A stretch of 64,000 bases of DNA from Kutzneria chonburiensis (GCF_028622115.1 NZ_CP097263.1:4154001-4218000), one strand, 5' to 3'; counted from the first letter of the stretch, positions 35,935-45,461 are shown. Numbers and translations: made by a program. The notes: generated by a model from the sequence alone, not told the origin.

Positions 35935-38445
35935 ATGACGCTCACCGACCAGCTGCCCGGCGACAACGACCCGGACGCCCTCTACGAAGCCTTCTCCGCC
36001 TGGGCCGACGGGCAGGGCCTGCCGCTCTACCCGCACCAGCAGGAGGCGCTGATCGAGGTCGTCTCCGGCTCGAACGTCATCCTCAGCACGCCGACCGGCT
36101 CGGGCAAGAGCCTGGTCGCGGCGGGGGCGCACTTCGCGGCGCTGGCCAACGGCGTCAGGACCTTCTACACCGCGCCGATCAAGGCGCTGGTGTCGGAGAA
36201 GTTCTTCGCGCTGTGCGAGACGTTCGGCGCGGACAAGGTGGGCATGCTCACCGGCGACGCCAGCGTGAACGAGCAGGCGCCGATCATCTGCTGCACGGCC
36301 GAGATCCTGGCCAACATCGCGCTGCGGGACGGCGCCGACGCCGACGTCGGCCAGGTCGTGATGGACGAGTTCCACTTCTACTCGGAGCCGGACCGCGGCT
36401 GGGCCTGGCAGGTGCCGCTGCTGGAGCTGCCCAAGGCGCAGTTCGTGCTGATGTCGGCCACGCTGGGCGACGTCACGAGGTTCGAGAAGGACCTGACCCG
36501 CCGCACCGGCCGCACGACCGCGGTGGTCAAGAACGCCGAACGCCCGGTCCCGCTGCACTTCAGCTACGTGCTGACGCCGTTGCAGGAGACCCTGGAGGAG
36601 CTGCTCCAGACCAAGCAGGCCCCGGTCTACGTCGTGCACTTCACGCAGGCGGCGGCGATCGAGCGGGCCCAGGCGCTGATGAGCATCAACGTCTCGACCA
36701 GGGCCGAGAAGGACGCGATCGCCGAGCTGATCGGCCGGTTCCGGTTCAGCTCGGGCTTCGGCAAGACGCTGTCCCGGCTGGTCCGGCACGGCATCGGCGT
36801 GCACCACGCCGGCATGCTGCCCAAGTACCGCCGCCTGGTGGAGCGGCTGGCCCAGGCCGGCCTGCTCAAGATCATCTGCGGCACGGACACCCTCGGCGTC
36901 GGCATCAACGTGCCGATCCGCACGGTCCTGTTCACCGCGCTGTCCAAGTACGACGGCGTCCGCACGCGTCACCTCAAGGCCCGCGAGTTCCACCAGATCG
37001 CCGGCCGCGCCGGCCGGGCCGGCTACGACACCGTCGGCATGGTCGTCGTGCAGGCCCCCGAGCACGTGGTGGAGAACGAGAAGGCGCTGGCCAAGGCGGG
37101 CGACGACCCGAAGAAGCGGCGCAAGGTGGTGCGCAAGAAGCCGCCGGAGGGCTTCGTGTCCTGGGGCGAGGCGACGTTCACCCGCCTGGTCGAGGCCGAG
37201 CCGGAGCCGCTGACCTCCAGCTTCCAGGTCAGCCACTCCATGCTGCTCAACGTGATCGGCCGGCCCGGCGACGCGTTCACGGCCATGCGGCACCTGCTCG
37301 AGGACAACCACGAGGACCGCAAGTCGCAGATCCGGCTGATCCGCCGGGCCATCGCGATGTACAAGGCGCTGCTGGCGGCCGGCGTGATCGAGAAGCTGGA
37401 TGAGCCCGACGAGCAGGGCCGCAGCATCCGCATCACCGTCGACCTCCAGCTCGACTTCGCCCTCAACCAGCCGCTCTCGCCGCTGGCCCTGGCCTCGGTC
37501 GACCTGCTCGACCGCGACTCTCCGACGTACGCGCTGGACGTGGTGTCGATCATCGAGGCGACCCTGGACGACCCGCGCCAGGTGCTGTCGGCGCAGCAGT
37601 TCAAGGCCCGCGGCGATGCCGTCAACCAGATGAAGGCCGACGGCATCGAGTACGACGAGCGGATGGCGCTGCTCGAGGACGTGACGTACCCGAAGCCGCT
37701 GGAGGAGCTGCTCAACGCCGCGTACGACGCCTACCGGCGCGGCCACCCGTGGGTGCTCGACCACCACCTGTCGCCCAAGGCCGTGGTCCGCGACATGTTC
37801 GAACGGGCCATGACGTTCACCGAGTACGTCGGCTTCTACCAGCTGGCCCGCTCCGAGGGCCTGGTGCTGCGCTACCTGGCCGACGCGTTCAAGGCGCTGC
37901 GCCAGACCGTGCCGGCCGAGGCCAAGACCGAGGAGCTGACCGACCTGGTGGAGTGGCTGGGCGAGCTGGTCCGCCAGGTCGACTCCAGCCTGATCGACGA
38001 GTGGGAGAAGCTGGCCAACCCCGAGGACCAGCTGGAGCCGCAGCCGATCGACGAGCGGCCGCCGGCCGTCACGACCAACGAGCGGGCCTTCCGGGTGCTG
38101 GTCCGCAACGCCCTGTTCCGCCGGGTCGAGCTGGCCGCGCTGCGCCGCTACGACATCCTGGGCGAGCTCGACGCCGAGTACGGCTGGGACACGGTGGCCT
38201 GGCGGGACGCGATGGAGCCGTACTTCGACGAGTACGACCGGCTCGGCACCGGACCCAACGCCCGCGGCCCGCAGCTGCTCCAGATCGAGAAGGAGCCCGA
38301 GCGCTGGCTGGTCCGGCAGGTCTTCGACGACCCGGACGGCGACCACGACTGGGGCATCACCGCCGAGGTGGACCTGCTCGGCTCGGACGAGGCCGGCACG
38401 GCGGCGATCACGGTGACCGATGTCGGCCCTCTGACGACGGCCTGA
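35935..38445 (+). CDS. DEAD/DEAH-box RNA helicase of the DUF3516 type
   Basis: 836 residues. Walker A TPTGSGKS is at 52-59, the DExH box reads DEFH at 144-147, the SAT motif is MSATLG, and a helicase C domain contains the motif VI-like QIAGRAGRAG. The C-terminal roughly 350 residues match the actinobacterial DUF3516 extension. It resembles Ski2/Mtr4-type helicases and probably acts in RNA turnover or ribosome processing. Its end is followed by a hairpin at 38505-38553. Confidence 0.92.
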   Translation: MTLTDQLPGDNDPDALYEAFSAWADGQGLPLYPHQQEALIEVVSGSNVILSTPTGSGKSLVAAGAHFAALANGVRTFYTAPIKALVSEKFFALCETFGADKVGMLTGDASVNEQAPIICCTAEILANIALRDGADADVGQVVMDEFHFYSEPDRGWAWQVPLLELPKAQFVLMSATLGDVTRFEKDLTRRTGRTTAVVKNAERPVPLHFSYVLTPLQETLEELLQTKQAPVYVVHFTQAAAIERAQALMSINVSTRAEKDAIAELIGRFRFSSGFGKTLSRLVRHGIGVHHAGMLPKYRRLVERLAQAGLLKIICGTDTLGVGINVPIRTVLFTALSKYDGVRTRHLKAREFHQIAGRAGRAGYDTVGMVVVQAPEHVVENEKALAKAGDDPKKRRKVVRKKPPEGFVSWGEATFTRLVEAEPEPLTSSFQVSHSMLLNVIGRPGDAFTAMRHLLEDNHEDRKSQIRLIRRAIAMYKALLAAGVIEKLDEPDEQGRSIRITVDLQLDFALNQPLSPLALASVDLLDRDSPTYALDVVSIIEATLDDPRQVLSAQQFKARGDAVNQMKADGIEYDERMALLEDVTYPKPLEELLNAAYDAYRRGHPWVLDHHLSPKAVVRDMFERAMTFTEYVGFYQLARSEGLVLRYLADAFKALRQTVPAEAKTEELTDLVEWLGELVRQVDSSLIDEWEKLANPEDQLEPQPIDERPPAVTTNERAFRVLVRNALFRRVELAALRRYDILGELDAEYGWDTVAWRDAMEPYFDEYDRLGTGPNARGPQLLQIEKEPERWLVRQVFDDPDGDHDWGITAEVDLLGSDEAGTAAITVTDVGPLTTA

Positions 38446-38504
38446 CCGCCGACCTCCGACATCGGCCCCCGCACATCGACGACCGTCTGACGCCCGGTCG
38501 TCCA

Positions 38505-38553
38505 CCTGAAGGAGGCTCCGGCCCCCACCCGACGGGTCGGAACCTCCTTCAGG
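38505..38553. terminator. Hairpin between convergent helicase and hypothetical gene
   Basis: CCTGAAGGAGG (38505-38515) pairs perfectly with CCTCCTTCAGG (38543-38553), with further partial pairing inside. It lies between two convergent genes and probably works as a bidirectional terminator without a U-tract. Confidence 0.7.
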
Positions 38554-38581
38554 GCGCTCCTGCCCGGCCCTCCCCGGCCGG

Positions 38582-38896
38582 TCAGGAGATCGCGGCGTCG
38601 ACCCGGCGCTCGATCAGCTCGAGCACCTGTTCCGGGTCGAGCCCCGGCTGGACGGCGGCCAATGCCTTGACCGCCTCCAGGGCGGCGGTGGCCATCGCCT
38701 CGGCCCGGCCGGCCCGCACGCTCGACCGGACGAGCCACTCCGGGAAGGAGTAGGTCTCCTGGCTGGTCGGGTCGCTCGGGTCGTGCTCCGGGTTGACCAG
38801 CCGCCAGCCGTTCAGCGCGCTGATCATCGTGGCCGGCAGGGCCTGCAGCGACTCATCGAGCCCCTTGACCGCGACCGCCACGTCCTGCGATGCCAT
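38582..38896 (-). CDS. Small hypothetical protein
   Basis: 104 residues, not recognised. It starts MASQDVAVAVKGLDESLQAL, has a central LVNPEHDPSDPTSQET stretch and an alanine-rich helical C-terminus. No membrane segment, signal peptide or cysteine is seen. ATG 38896 follows AAAGGG by about 7 nt. Convergent with the helicase and divergent from a MarR-ABC exporter operon. No function can be assigned. Confidence 0.7.
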   Translation of the reverse strand: MASQDVAVAVKGLDESLQALPATMISALNGWRLVNPEHDPSDPTSQETYSFPEWLVRSSVRAGRAEAMATAALEAVKALAAVQPGLDPEQVLELIERRVDAAIS

Positions 38897-38988
38897 CCGT
38901 CGCCCTTTCTCCCCTTTTGTGTGCCCAGTCCCCCCGGGCACCGCCATGGTGCTGCCTCACGAGCTGCCGCGACATCCGGGAAACCCCG

Positions 38989-39010
38989 TACATCCACAAC
39001 TACGGATGTA
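38989..39010. promoter_or_regulatory. Candidate MarR operator upstream of the ABC exporter operon
   Basis: TACATCC and GGATGTA form 7-bp arms around 8 bases. It overlaps the -35 position of a promoter whose -10-like TACCCT (39025-39030) lies 6 nt before the GTG at 39037. Confidence 0.5.
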
Positions 39011-39036
39011 GACTCAGTATTTGATACCCTGAATAT

Positions 39037-39503
39037 GTGACACCCGAAACAGTCGAACCGGGCATGGCGCTGGCCCGGCTGGCCCGCGTGGCCGAGCGGG
39101 CGCTGATCCGCGTCGAGCTGACGCTGCCGCAGTACCGGATGCTGTCGGTGCTGGCCATGGCCAACTCGGCCACGCCGTCGCGGGTGGCCTGGCTGCTGGC
39201 GGTCAAGCCGGCCACCGTCACCGCGGTGATGGACGGCCTGGTCGCCGGCGGGTACGTCCGCCGCGAGCCGGACCAGAACGACCGACGCAAGGTGACGCAC
39301 GTGGTCACCTACGACGGCCGCCGCATGCTGGACGTGGCCAATGCCGAGATCCGACGCGACCTGGGCAGGCTGGCCGAGTTCCTGGAGCCGGAACAGGCCG
39401 AGCTGGCCATGGCCGGACTGGTGCTGTGGACCGAGGCGCTGAATCGGGCAAGGCAAGCCGAATGGGCCGCCCGCGAGGGCGCGCAGAGGGGGAATGCAGG
39501 TGA
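39037..39503 (+). CDS. MarR family regulator of the ABC exporter operon (3' end unresolved)
   Basis: About 150 residues of MarR-type winged helix: LTLPQYRMLSVLAMA, VKPATVTAVMDGLV and the wing EPDQNDRRKVTHVVT. The literal reading frame does not stop where the family ends but stays open to 40737 inside the exporter gene, which is not plausible protein. One extra G in the run of five at 39488-39492 would give a TGA at 39501-39503, overlapping the exporter GTG as GTGA. The end given here assumes that. It could be a real -1 mutation or a base-call error. Start GTG 39037, leaderless pattern. Confidence 0.78.
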
Positions 39504-41286
39504 GCAAGACCTATCCGCCACCGACGGCGGTGATCGATCCCGACCCGAGCCGGTCGTGGCTGCGCCGGGCCTGGCCGCTGGTCAAGGCGCACCGGCTGAT
39601 GTTCGGCACGGCGCTGGCCTCGTCGGCGCTGAGCCTGCTGGTGTCGGTGCAGGTCCCGACGCTGATCCAGGACGCGCTGGACAACTCGATCACCAGCCAC
39701 AAGGTGCCGCTGGCCGACTACATGTGGTGGCTGGTCGGGCTGACCGCGGTCATGCTGGTCGCCGGCTTCTTCGCCCGCCAGCTGCTGTTCCGCACCGCGT
39801 ACAAGATCGAGTACGACCTGCGCAACCTGATGTACGAACACCTGACCGGCCTGTCCTTCCCGTTCTACGACCGGGTGCAGACCGGGCAGCTGATCTCACG
39901 GGCCAACTCCGACATCCGGTCGGTGCAGATGTACCTGGCGTTCGCGCCGTTCATGCTGGTGCAGTGCGGCATCGCCGTGGTCGCCTTCGGCTACATGCTG
40001 GCGATCAGCGTGCCGCTGGCCATCCTTTCCATGCTGCCGATGCCGCTGGTCTTCGTCACCTCGCGGCAGATGCAGCGCTCCATGTTCCCGGTGTCGTGGC
40101 TGATCCAGTCCCGGCTGGCCGACGTGGCCACCGTGGTCGACGAGAACGTCAACGGCGTGCGTGTGGTCAAGTCGTTCGCGGCCGAACGGCGTCAGCTGTC
40201 GCTGCTCCAGAAGGCCGCGGTCAAGGTGCGCTGGGCCTACGTGAAGGACACCGACCTGCGGGCCCGGTGGACGCCCGCGGCGCAGAACCTGCCGCGGGTC
40301 GGCATGGCGATCGTGTTGCTGTACGGCGGATACCTGGCCATCCAGGGCGGTCTCGGCGTCGGCGCGATCCTGGCCTTCAACTCGTACCTGCTGATGTTGC
40401 AGATCCCGTTCACCATGCTCGGGATGCTGATCATGATGGGGCAGCGGGCGTCGGCCTCGGCCAAGCGCCTGTACGAGGTGCTGGACGAGAAGCCGGAGAT
40501 CGTCGACTCCGCCACGGCCGTCGACCTCGAGGACGTTCGCGGCGATGTCGAGTTCCACGGCGTCCGCTTCGGTTACGCCGACGGGCCCGATGTGCTGGAC
40601 AACTTCTCGCTCCGTATGGACAGCGGCGAAACCGTTGCCCTGGTTGGGCGTACGGGCAGCGGAAAGTCCACAGTGGCCCGTCTGCTGCCGCGTTTCTACG
40701 ACGTGCGCGAGGGTTCCGTGACCGTGGACGGGCATGACGTGCGCGATGTGACCCTGCACAGCCTGCGGGACACGGTCGGCATCGTGCTGGACGAGCCGTT
40801 CCTGTTCTCGGCCTCGGTGCGGGACAACATCGCTTACGGGCGGCCGGATGCCGACATCACCGACATCGAGCGGGTAGCCCGGCTGGCCGGCGCGCACGAG
40901 TTCATCATGGAGCTGTCCGAGGGCTACGACACCGTGATCGGCGAGCGCGGCTACACGCTGTCCGGCGGGCAGCGGCAGCGCATCGCCATCGCCCGAACCC
41001 TGCTGGTGAACCCGCCCGTGCTGGTCCTCGACGACGCCACCAGCGCCATCGACGTCCAGGTGGAGCAGGAGATCCACGCCGGGCTGCGCACGCTGTTCGC
41101 CGGCCGGACCACGCTGATCATCGCCCACCGGCTGTCCACGATCAGCCTGGCCGATCGGGTGGTGCTGCTGGACGGCGGGGAGATCGTCGCCGACGGCACC
41201 CACGCCGAGCTGTTGGAGAGCACGCCGTTGTACGCGGAAGTGTTGGCGCAGGCCAATGTCGAGGAGTTGGGGGTGTGGCGCGATGA
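39500..41286 (+). CDS. ABC exporter half-transporter with degenerate ATPase site
   Basis: About 595 residues: a six-helix exporter membrane domain, then an ATPase with Walker A GRTGSGKS, signature LSGGQ, and Walker B LVLDDATS with Asp instead of the catalytic Glu. The Q-loop Gln is also replaced (VLDEPFLF). It pairs with the next gene as a heterodimer. GTG 39500 fits the ribosome site AGGGGG better than ATG 39494. The literal frame runs to 41545, but residues beyond about 41280 are Arg/Ala-rich shadow sequence. One extra G in the G5 run at 41269-41273 would place a TGA at 41284-41286 overlapping the next ATG. Confidence 0.88.
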
Positions 41287-43202
41287 CGTTTCCCGGAGGT
41301 GGGGGCGGCGGACAGATGTTCGGCGCCGCGCGGGCCGGCGCGTCGGGGCTGCCGTTCGCCGGCGTGCCGTCGGAGATGCAGGCCGGCGTGGACAAACTGC
41401 TGCGCACCGAGCCCGAGCACCCGGAGCCCGAGGTCGTCTTCGACCACGGGCGGCCCGATCCCGACGGCTCCCGGCTGAGCCTGCGGCGGTTGGTCCGGCC
41501 GTACTGGGCCATGTCGCTGCTGGCGGGCGTGCTGGTTGTCGTTGAGGCGCTGACGTTGCAGGCCGGCCCCAAGCTGACCCAGCTCGGCATCGACAACGGC
41601 ATCATCGCCAAGAACTACAGCGTGCTGGTGCTCGTCGCCGCGGTGTACCTGGCCAGCCTGCTGGTCACCGGCCTCGCGCAGGCCGCCCGGGTCAAGGTCA
41701 CCGGGCGGATCGCGGCGTGGGTGATGAACGACCTGCGGGTGCGGGTTTTCACTCAGCTGCAACGGCTTTCGCTGGACTTCTACACCGGCGAGAAGGCCGG
41801 CGTGATCATGACCCGGATGACCAGCGACATCGAGAACCTGCAACAGCTGTTGCAGGACGGGCTGGTCCAGTTCGCCATCCAGGGCCTGACCATGGTCGTG
41901 GTCACGGCCGTGCTGTTCACGTTCGACGTGCGGCTGGCGCTGATCACCGTGGTGCTGGTGGTGCCGATCCTGACCGTGCTGTCGCTGTGGTTCCACCGGG
42001 CGTCGAGCAAGGGCTACGTGCGGGTGCGGGACAACATCGCCAACGTGCTGGCCGACCTTTCCGAGAGCCTGCAAGGTGTTCGCATCGTCACCGCGCACAA
42101 CCGGCAGCGGCACAACACCGAGCACCACCGGCGGGTCACCGGGGAGTACTACGACACCAACGTGCAGACCGGGCGGATCAACTCGATCTACGGCCCCGGC
42201 ACCCAGGTCGTCGGCGTGGCCGGGCAGCTGGCCCTGCTGGCCATCGGCGCCGGCATGGTGGCCGACGGCGAGTTGACCATCGGCGAGCTGGTGGCCTTCC
42301 TGCTCTACCTCGGCGCGTTCTTCCAGCCCATCCAGCAGCTGGTGCAGCTGTACAACATGTACCAGCAGGGGCAGTCGTCCATCGTCAAGCTCCGGTCGCT
42401 GCTGGGCACCAAGCCGGACGTGGTGGAGTCTTCCGATGCCGTTGATCTCCCGCCGGTCCAGGGCGAGATCACCTTCGACGACGTCACCTTCGGCTATCTC
42501 CCCGACCGTCCGGTGATTTCCGGTGTGTCCCTGGACATCCGGGCCGGCGAGACGGTGGCCTTCGTCGGTCCCACCGGCGCCGGCAAGTCCACCCTGGCCA
42601 AGCTGGTGACCCGGTTCTACGACCCGACGGCCGGCCGGGTGCTCATCGACGGGCACGATCTCCGCGACGTCCACATCGAGTCGCTGCGCCGGCAGCTCGG
42701 CGTCGTTCCCCAGGAGCCCTTCCTGTTCGCCGGGCCGTTGCGGGACAACATCCGCTTCGCCTCCCCCGACGCCACCGACGACGAGGTGTGGGCCGCGCTG
42801 CGGGCCGTCGGTCTCGTCGAGGTCGTCGAGCGGATGCCGCAGGGTCTGGACACCATCGTCCAGGAGCGGGGCCAGTCCCTGTCCTCCGGCGAGCGCCAGC
42901 TGGTCGCTCTGGCCCGGGCTTTCCTGGCCCAGCCCCGGGTTCTCGTGCTGGACGAGGCAACCTCCAATTTGGACCTCCAGTCCGAGACCAAGATCGAGGA
43001 CGCCTTGGACGTCCTGCTGGAGCAGCGGACCGCCATCCTCATCGCGCACCGCCTGTCCACCGCGATGAAGGCCGACCGCATCGTCGTGGTCGACGAGGGC
43101 CGGATCATCGAGTCCGGCTCCCACGACCAGCTCGTCGCCGCCGGCGGCAAGTACACCCAGATGTACGCCACCTGGACCAGCCAGACGGCCGACGTGCACT
43201 GA
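41283..43202 (+). CDS. ABC exporter half-transporter with consensus ATPase site
   Basis: About 639 residues. A Gly-rich N-terminus (MTFPGGGGGG) leads into a six-helix membrane domain and an ATPase. Walker A is GPTGAGKS, the Q-loop VPQEPFLF, Walker B LVLDEATS with the catalytic Glu, but the signature reads LSSGE instead of LSGGQ. The catalytic site would be made from this Walker B and the partner's intact LSGGQ, as in asymmetric heterodimeric exporters. Likely role is export of a drug or lipid-like compound under MarR control. A perfect 22-bp palindrome follows the stop. Confidence 0.9.
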   Translation: MTFPGGGGGGQMFGAARAGASGLPFAGVPSEMQAGVDKLLRTEPEHPEPEVVFDHGRPDPDGSRLSLRRLVRPYWAMSLLAGVLVVVEALTLQAGPKLTQLGIDNGIIAKNYSVLVLVAAVYLASLLVTGLAQAARVKVTGRIAAWVMNDLRVRVFTQLQRLSLDFYTGEKAGVIMTRMTSDIENLQQLLQDGLVQFAIQGLTMVVVTAVLFTFDVRLALITVVLVVPILTVLSLWFHRASSKGYVRVRDNIANVLADLSESLQGVRIVTAHNRQRHNTEHHRRVTGEYYDTNVQTGRINSIYGPGTQVVGVAGQLALLAIGAGMVADGELTIGELVAFLLYLGAFFQPIQQLVQLYNMYQQGQSSIVKLRSLLGTKPDVVESSDAVDLPPVQGEITFDDVTFGYLPDRPVISGVSLDIRAGETVAFVGPTGAGKSTLAKLVTRFYDPTAGRVLIDGHDLRDVHIESLRRQLGVVPQEPFLFAGPLRDNIRFASPDATDDEVWAALRAVGLVEVVERMPQGLDTIVQERGQSLSSGERQLVALARAFLAQPRVLVLDEATSNLDLQSETKIEDALDVLLEQRTAILIAHRLSTAMKADRIVVVDEGRIIESGSHDQLVAAGGKYTQMYATWTSQTADVH

Positions 43203-43208
43203 GAACCC

Positions 43209-43259
43209 CCACATGCGCTTCCTATGTGGCTTCCAATGCCACATAGGAAGCGCATGTGG
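43209..43259. repeat. Palindromic repeat copy 1 (22-bp arms)
   Basis: The arm CCACATGCGCTTCCTATGTG (plus GC) at 43209-43230 is perfectly complementary to 43238-43259 across a 7-base loop. It begins 6 bases after the exporter stop. The same core occurs at 44581-44629 on the other side of the next gene. Likely a terminator-type hairpin. Confidence 0.85.
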
Positions 43260-43338
43260 CAGTCGAACTTGCGCAAATCGCCCACAGGGCGGGTCCGCCG
43301 GCGCTTTACTGGTCCCCGGTGATCGAAGGGGGACGGGG

Positions 43339-44577
43339 TTGGACACGTACAAGGCTCAGGGCGCGGAAGTCACCTTCGACGGGGACGTCCTGGTGCTGAC
43401 CAGAAAGCGGATCGGCAAGGACGACGTGCGCCGCATCCCGCTCGCCGCGGTGACGGACGTTCGGTTCAAGCCCGGCAGCACGTTCACCGCCGACCTGGTG
43501 CAGCTGGTGCTGAACGACGAGCCGCCGGCCGAGATGACGCTGCTCGAACCGAACACGCTGGCCTTCCCGAGAACGCCCAAGCACAAGGAGTCCTTGGCGG
43601 CACTGCAAGCACGGTTACAGGCGGCGGTCGAGCACAATCGCGCCACCGATGGCGGCCCCGTCGCCTACGACGCGCCGCGGCAGACCCTCAGCCAGCGCCT
43701 CGAGGACAGGACTCAGCGCACCAAGCAGAACCAGGCCGCCCTCCAGGATGGCGTGCAGGCGGCGCAAGCCAAGCTGCGGGACGAGTGGCAAGCCGGACAA
43801 GCCGCCATGCGGGAGGTCCGGCAGGCCGAACAGGACACCAAGCAGGCCAGGCAGGCCGCCCGGCAGGCCGAGCGAGACGCCAAGCGCGCCGAGCGGGAAG
43901 CCCAGCAGGCCGCTCAGCAGGCCGAGCGAGACGCCAAGCGCGCCGAGCGGGAGGCCCGGCAGGCCGAGGCCGATCGGGTCCGAGCCGAAGCCGACCGGCT
44001 CGCTGCCGAAGCCGACGAGCGGGCGCGGATCGACGGCATCCGCGCCAAGCTGGCCGACGCGGGGATCACCCGTGACGACGTGGTCGACGCGGCCGTGGCC
44101 TACGGCTCCGTCCCGCTGGCAATCGGCCCGATCGTCCGCCTCCTGGGGCCCGACGAGCACATGACCCGCTTGACCTGGGCAATCTTCGAGGAAGACGGCA
44201 ACACGGTCGCGTTGACCGATTCCCGGCTGATCATCGCGGAAACGGGCCTGTTCACCGACCGGGTGAACGAGTTTCCGCTGACCTTCATCGCCACGGTCGG
44301 CGTGAGCCATGAATTCCTGTCCAACGAGCTGACCGTGCTGCTGCACGCCGGCCCGGCCGTGCGGCTGCGCCGGGTCGAGGACATCGAGGGCTTCGCCGAC
44401 GCCCTGCGCGGCGCGGTGCGCCAGGCCAACACCCCGGCGGCCACCGCACCGCCGCCGGCCGCGCCCCAGCCGGACGTCATGGACCAGATCGCCAAGCTGG
44501 CCGACCTGCGCGCCGCCGGTGTGCTCACGGACGAGGAGTTCCAGACGAAGAAGACCGAGCTGCTGAACCGCCTGTGA
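43339..44577 (+). CDS. DUF4429/PH-like protein with long coiled coil and SHOCT tail
   Basis: 412 residues from TTG 43339, which follows GAAGGGGG at a normal distance. The N-terminus (about 1-95) resembles DUF4429, a PH-like domain. A long Arg/Ala/Glu/Gln coiled coil follows (about 115-230) with near-exact repeats of QAERDAKRAERE. A second PH-like domain comes next (LTDSRLIIAETGLF), then a proline/alanine linker and a C-terminal SHOCT motif (IAKLADLRAAGVLTDEEFQ). Function unknown; PH and SHOCT parts suggest oligomerisation and binding to a peptide or membrane surface. Flanked by two copies of one palindrome. Confidence 0.82.
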   Translation: MDTYKAQGAEVTFDGDVLVLTRKRIGKDDVRRIPLAAVTDVRFKPGSTFTADLVQLVLNDEPPAEMTLLEPNTLAFPRTPKHKESLAALQARLQAAVEHNRATDGGPVAYDAPRQTLSQRLEDRTQRTKQNQAALQDGVQAAQAKLRDEWQAGQAAMREVRQAEQDTKQARQAARQAERDAKRAEREAQQAAQQAERDAKRAEREARQAEADRVRAEADRLAAEADERARIDGIRAKLADAGITRDDVVDAAVAYGSVPLAIGPIVRLLGPDEHMTRLTWAIFEEDGNTVALTDSRLIIAETGLFTDRVNEFPLTFIATVGVSHEFLSNELTVLLHAGPAVRLRRVEDIEGFADALRGAVRQANTPAATAPPPAAPQPDVMDQIAKLADLRAAGVLTDEEFQTKKTELLNRL

Positions 44578-44580
44578 CCT

Positions 44581-44629
44581 CACATGCGCTTCCTATGTGG
44601 CATCTGATGCCACATAGGAAGCGCATGTG
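44581..44629. repeat. Palindromic repeat copy 2 (24-bp arms)
   Basis: The arms at 44581-44604 and 44606-44629 are perfect reverse complements around a single T. It shares the core CACATGCGCTTCCTATGTGG with copy 1 and starts 3 bases after the stop of the coiled-coil gene. Confidence 0.85.
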
Positions 44630-44676
44630 GCTTCTGATGCCGGCGATGTGCCGCGTTGGGCGTACCGTGTGCGGGC

Positions 44677-45381
44677 ATGCCGGGTCCTCGACGTCGGTCC
44701 GTGCTCATCGCCCGGTTGGCCGGTGAGCACCGGGACAGCTCGCAGGCGGCGATCCTCGCCGAGCTGCGGCGCTGCCTGCTGGACGGCGGCGTGCCGCCGG
44801 GCACGCCCATCCCGCTGGACGAGGTGGCGACCGTGTTCGGCGTGAGCGTGATCCCGGTCCGGGAGTCGCTGAAGACACTGATCGGCGAGGGCCTGGTCGA
44901 ACACCGGCCCAACCTCGGCTACACCGTCGCCAAGCTGACGCCGGCCGAGCTCCGCGAGATGTACCTCGTCCGCGAGGTGTTGGAGACCGCCGCCTTGACC
45001 GCCGCCCTTCGCCGCGCCGACGCCGCGGCCGACGAGGCCGTGCAGGCGGCCCATGCGGCGATGGAACTGGCCGTCCGCGACGGCGACGCGGCGGCCTACC
45101 ACCGGGAGAGCCGGAGATTCCACCTGGCCCTGGTGCGGCCGTGCGGGATGCGCCGGCTGCTGAGCATGTTCGAGTCGGCCTGGAACATCACCGAGCCGCT
45201 CCAGTCCATGACCCACCTCGCCCCGGCCGAACGCGCTGCCCTGCAACGGGATCACGACCAGATCCTGGCCGCTTTCCTGGCCCGGGACGAGGAAACGCTG
45301 CTGACCGCCGCCCGCGCCCATCACGGCGGCCTGCGCACCGCGCTGGACTCGGTGCCCAGCGACACCGGTCTGTTCGCCTGA
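44677..45381 (+). CDS. GntR family regulator (FadR/FCD subfamily)
   Basis: 234 residues. The winged helix (VATVFGVSVIPVRESLKTLIGEG) is followed by an all-helical FCD ligand domain with REVLETAALTAALRRA and a metal/ligand His region (ESRRFHLALV). It is divergent from nothing and lies directly upstream of the permease-racemase pair, so it probably controls them. ATG 44677 has TACCGT 8 nt upstream, consistent with a leaderless mRNA; a longer start at 44656 lacks support. Confidence 0.9.
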   Translation: MPGPRRRSVLIARLAGEHRDSSQAAILAELRRCLLDGGVPPGTPIPLDEVATVFGVSVIPVRESLKTLIGEGLVEHRPNLGYTVAKLTPAELREMYLVREVLETAALTAALRRADAAADEAVQAAHAAMELAVRDGDAAAYHRESRRFHLALVRPCGMRRLLSMFESAWNITEPLQSMTHLAPAERAALQRDHDQILAAFLARDEETLLTAARAHHGGLRTALDSVPSDTGLFA

Positions 45382-45416
45382 GAACATATATGGTTCCCGT
45401 CATCGGGCCGTAACAC

Positions 45417-45460
45417 GGCGCTCCTAGCGTTGCGCAGCAGCCGATCGCTGGAGGAGCGCC
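45417..45460 (+). promoter_or_regulatory. Inverted repeat enclosing the permease ribosome site
   Basis: GGCGCTCCT (45417-45425) pairs with AGGAGCGCC (45452-45460), and AGCG/CGCT extends it. The right arm contains the Shine-Dalgarno AGGAG directly before the ATG at 45462. If transcribed it would hide the ribosome site. A -10-like TAGCGT at 45425-45430 raises the alternative that it is a DNA operator. Confidence 0.5.
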
Positions 45461-45461
45461 C

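Noticed and set aside
39504-40737. Extension of the MarR frame to a 566-residue fusion protein
   Set aside because: The added part is shadow sequence over a well-defined ABC exporter gene and has no domain.
43213-43338. Upstream extension of the coiled-coil gene from an ATG at 43213
   Set aside because: That stretch lies in the palindrome and has no domain. TTG 43339 has a proper ribosome site.
43209-44629. Insertion sequence or transposon bounded by inverted repeats
   Set aside because: Each repeat is itself a complete palindrome after a stop codon, and the enclosed gene is not a transposase. No target duplication is evident.
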